DNA of 64,000 bases from Ziziphus jujuba (Eukaryota > Streptophyta > Magnoliopsida > Rosales > Rhamnaceae): contig NC_083379.1 of the NCBI RefSeq assembly GCF_031755915.1, positions 15,113,501 to 15,177,500 of the forward strand, read 5' to 3'. Numbering within the stretch: the stretch's first letter is position 1; every line of letters starts with the position of its first letter. This document shows, piece after piece, positions 61,498 to 64,000 of this stretch. The notes under the pieces were generated by a model. That model ran no database searches, had not been told where the DNA came from, and saw only the letters and a list, made by a program, of their open reading frames with translations. Made by a program: the position numbers and the translations under genes.

Positions 61498-62439
61498 CTA
61501 AACCATGATGACCTCCATGTGAGAGGGATGATGATGAGTAGTTGGAAAACCATGGCAGGTCCTACAATCGCAGTAAAAAACAGTGGCGACCACGTAGCTC
61601 CACATCACCACCATCCCATACATTCCCATCAAACCCATTTCCTTCCCAACAACACTCCACCAATAATCCCCTTCCACCTCCTCCTCCATCCCATTCCCAC
61701 CACTCCGTATAATTCCCGTCGCCACCAACAAAAACCCACCCGACAAAACCCACCCGGATACCCGCCTGCCCGCCATCAAACCCCAACCCACCCGGATCGC
61801 CTCCCACCCGCATCTCTCTTCCGCGATCGAGACCACCATCCCAACACTCATCACCGCCATCAGATAAACCTCCACTCCCAAACCGATCACCACTACGGGG
61901 ATTCCCACCGCCGGCGATCCCGACAGGACCACCGCCAGCACCCGTGGGATGGGAGCGTATGCGAGAAGGAGAACGTAGACGCAAATGGAGGTCACCAGCG
62001 GCCTCTTCCACGTCAGCCTAACGGCGTTCAGCGCCGTTACGAAACTCGGACGCTTTCCGCCGTAAGCGAGGTAAGTGGAGCTGACGGAGGTAACGGCGGC
62101 GAGGAGGGAAAGGGCGTAGCAAGGGAGGAAGAAGAGGGCTTTAATGCGGAGGAGAGAGACGGCGTTGATGCGGGAGTCTAAGCGGAGGAACAAGGATTCG
62201 AGGTGGGTAGAGGCGAAGACGGCGACGGCTTCCAGATGGTGGATTTGAAATTTCAGAGAGCGGGTGGAGAAGGAGAGGGAGAAGAGGAGGAAGGAGAGAG
62301 GGAAGGTTGTGAGGGCAAAAATGGAAAGGAAAATGCGTTTGTTTCTCAGGAAAATCGATGTGGAACGGAGCAGGGTGTCGAGAGTAGTGGTGAAAGTGGA
62401 GTGGGTTTGCCGGGTGTGGTGTGAATCTTGGTGGGACAT
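61498..62439 (-). CDS. Multi-pass membrane protein of unknown function (313 aa, intronless)
   Basis: Single uninterrupted frame. Six hydrophobic segments can be drawn at about residues 36-58, 101-121, 147-171, 177-204, 228-244 and 269-290. The N-terminus (MSHQDSHHTRQTHSTFTTTL) is hydrophilic, and the C-terminus has a Cys pair (CDCRTC) and a His cluster. Organisation and motifs such as ALNAVRLTWKRPLV and a late ERCGWEAIRVGWGLM resemble a plant family of uncharacterised membrane proteins of about 310-330 residues. I recall that family only loosely and assign no function. The gene is markedly more GC-rich than its surroundings, which produces long antisense open frames. On the minus strand, upstream, lie GC-rich motifs near 62470-62530. 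Confidence 0.82.
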   Translation of the reverse strand: MSHQDSHHTRQTHSTFTTTLDTLLRSTSIFLRNKRIFLSIFALTTFPLSFLLFSLSFSTRSLKFQIHHLEAVAVFASTHLESLFLRLDSRINAVSLLRIKALFFLPCYALSLLAAVTSVSSTYLAYGGKRPSFVTALNAVRLTWKRPLVTSICVYVLLLAYAPIPRVLAVVLSGSPAVGIPVVVIGLGVEVYLMAVMSVGMVVSIAEERCGWEAIRVGWGLMAGRRVSGWVLSGGFLLVATGIIRSGGNGMEEEVEGDYWWSVVGKEMGLMGMYGMVVMWSYVVATVFYCDCRTCHGFPTTHHHPSHMEVIMV

Positions 62440-62944
62440 TTTTGTTTTTGTTTTACGTACAAATATTGGGCTAGGGGCGGGGTTTTATTACAACTATACC
62501 CCCCACCTTAAGCGTTTTCGTCGTATTTAAGAAGGGGTGGGGCGTTTTAAGGTTTTAATCGTATTTACGTTTGAATGCTGATGTTGTATCCCTAATTACT
62601 CGCTGTGAATGGTAAATTTGTATTGAGCATATTTATTAAATGAAACGCAGATACTTCTGTTACAGTATTTAATGGAGTCAATTTTCATTTATTGGGAAGG
62701 AAATATACAAAGAGAACAGAACCCCTTCACTGGGTAAGCTAGAACCATCTTATTTCCTCTTACTATTATTATTATTATTATTATTTTATTTTTAATTTTT
62801 GGTAATTATCTAATTTCTTTTATGTTTGCAAACAAACAAAATATTGTCAATGTAGTTTGTTTCTTTTTTAATCATGATAATTCAAGGTTGAGATTGCATA
62901 AAAAAATTCTTCCTTAAATCATGGTAGTTCAAGGTTGAGTTTGC

Positions 62945-62979
<35 letters not shown>

Positions 62980-64000
62980 CGACTAAATTAAAACATGTGG
63001 AAGTAAAATGATGGTTTTTGAAAATTTACACTTTTTTTTAAAAAAAATTTTCCCTTTATATGGTTAAATCTCAAAAGACCTGAAATAACGACTAAGACTT
63101 GTATATCCATTGAGAACAAACCTTTTAATAAAAGGGTTAATTTTAATTAGATCCCGGAAGTTTAATATAATTATAAATTGCATTGATATAATTTTATTTA
63201 TGTCATTGCCATTATCATTTTAAATTTTAAAAAAATATTATAATTTATTTTTTAAAAATTTAATTGCATGATATTTAATATATTAATAATTATATAACAT
63301 TTAATAATGAAGTGGATTAGGTGAGCATTCCAAGGAACTTTTTAAAAATAAAAAACATCTTTCATATAATAAAAAGCAGCTTTAAATATAAAAAATTAAA
63401 CTTTTAAAACTTCTTCAACAATGCTCTTTGTATCATACTTATTATTTTTAATTTTTCAATAAACATTTATTTATTATTTTTATTTCCTTCTTTTTTTGTT
63501 TTTTGATTTTAATAATAAATATTTTAAAAATATATTAATCTTATATAATGATCTTAAAATTTGATAAGCATTAAATAATATTAAAAATAAAAAGTACTTC
63601 TAGCTCTTCAAATTTGGAGAGCCAAATTTACTCTATATTTTAAAAAGTTAAAATACAAAATGTATTGAAGTTTATTTTTAAACATTAACTCTTTAAAATA
63701 AAAAACATAAAATGGATGAAAAACCCTTTGAAGATACTCTAAGACTTGTATATCCATTGAGAACAAACCCTTTAATAAAAAAGGCTAATTTTAATTAGAC
63801 CCCTGAAGTTTAATATAATTATAAATTGCATTAGTATAATTTTATTTACGTCATTGTCATTATCAATTTAAATTTAACCAAAAAATTTTATATTTTATTT
63901 TTTAAAAAGTTAATTGCATAATATTTAATATATTAATAATTATATGACTTTTAACAATGAAATAGACTAGGTTCAGTGATTGAACAGTCTTATATATGAC
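62440..64000. other. Upstream flank of the membrane-protein gene and repeats
   Basis: The first hundred bases on the minus strand should be promoter and leader (AGCCCAAT and CCCCGCCCC motifs near 62467-62485). Beyond are an ATT repeat near 62762-62785, a TA repeat at 62947-62977 and the long direct repeat at 63092-63972. No further gene is visible to the window end. Confidence 0.5.
63092..63972. repeat. Pair of 230-bp direct repeats 647 bp apart
   Basis: Copy one at about 63092-63321 and copy two at about 63739-63970 both begin CTAAGACTTGTATATCCATT and share long stretches such as TTTAATATAATTATAAATTG. Divergence is moderate. Spacing and length would suit short LTRs, but I see no TG/CA ends, primer site or coding sequence between them, so segmental duplication is equally possible. 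Confidence 0.7.

Noticed and set aside
61519..62181. 220-codon plus-strand frame, His/Pro/Arg-rich
   Set aside because: Antisense to the membrane-protein gene and compositional in origin.
1..64000. CRISPR arrays, operons, ribosome binding sites, rRNA or tRNA genes
   Set aside because: The gene structures are eukaryotic. I saw no regularly spaced repeat array and no convincing tRNA or rRNA sequence.

Overview
The window is nuclear DNA from a flowering plant, almost certainly a eudicot. The genes have GT-AG introns and plant-specific families, the spacers are very AT-rich with many TA, GA and CT microsatellites and poly(A/T) runs, and there are remnants of Ty3/Gypsy, Ty1/Copia, LINE, hAT and CACTA elements. 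I cannot name the species.

Genes, left to right. (1) 586-5601, minus: a five-exon gene for a 280-residue GNAT-fold N-acetyltransferase with a plastid-like N-terminus. (2) About 21515-22210, plus: a non-coding TAS3 locus. It has a non-cleavable 5' miR390 site (21803-21823), one tasiARF (21862-21882) and a 3' miR390 site (21977-21997). Counting 21-nt steps back from the predicted cleavage point places the tasiARF exactly at position D6(+). A 60-codon ORF stops one base before the 5' site. (3) 24207-31278, minus: a ten-exon XBAT32-type ankyrin-RING E3 ubiquitin ligase of 506 residues, convergent with TAS3. (4) 49556-51094, plus: an intronless ATL-family RING-H2 E3 ligase of 512 residues. (5) 61498-62439, minus: an intronless six-helix membrane protein of unknown function, 313 residues.

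Mobile DNA fills much of the rest. 36174-41809 is a decayed minus-strand Ty3/Gypsy element with a chromodomain and both LTRs. 9360-10970 and 35640-36173 are related LINE 3' ends; the first has a younger 5'-truncated LINE copy (9967-10446) nested in it with a 14-bp target duplication. 15166-15849 and 52610-53260 are non-autonomous hAT-like elements, each with a perfect 8-bp target duplication. 53946-55195 is one end of a CACTA element with a broken transposase tail. 56110-58420 is the 3' part of a Copia element with one LTR. Scattered across the window are tiny insertions made of 5-30 bases ending in CC plus poly(A), flanked by 10-16 bp direct repeats. They look like extremely truncated LINE products.

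TAS3 acts through auxin response factors, and XBAT32 in Arabidopsis limits ethylene synthesis and promotes lateral roots. The two therefore touch the same developmental process, although their adjacency may be chance. All transcript ends and untranslated regions given here are inferred.
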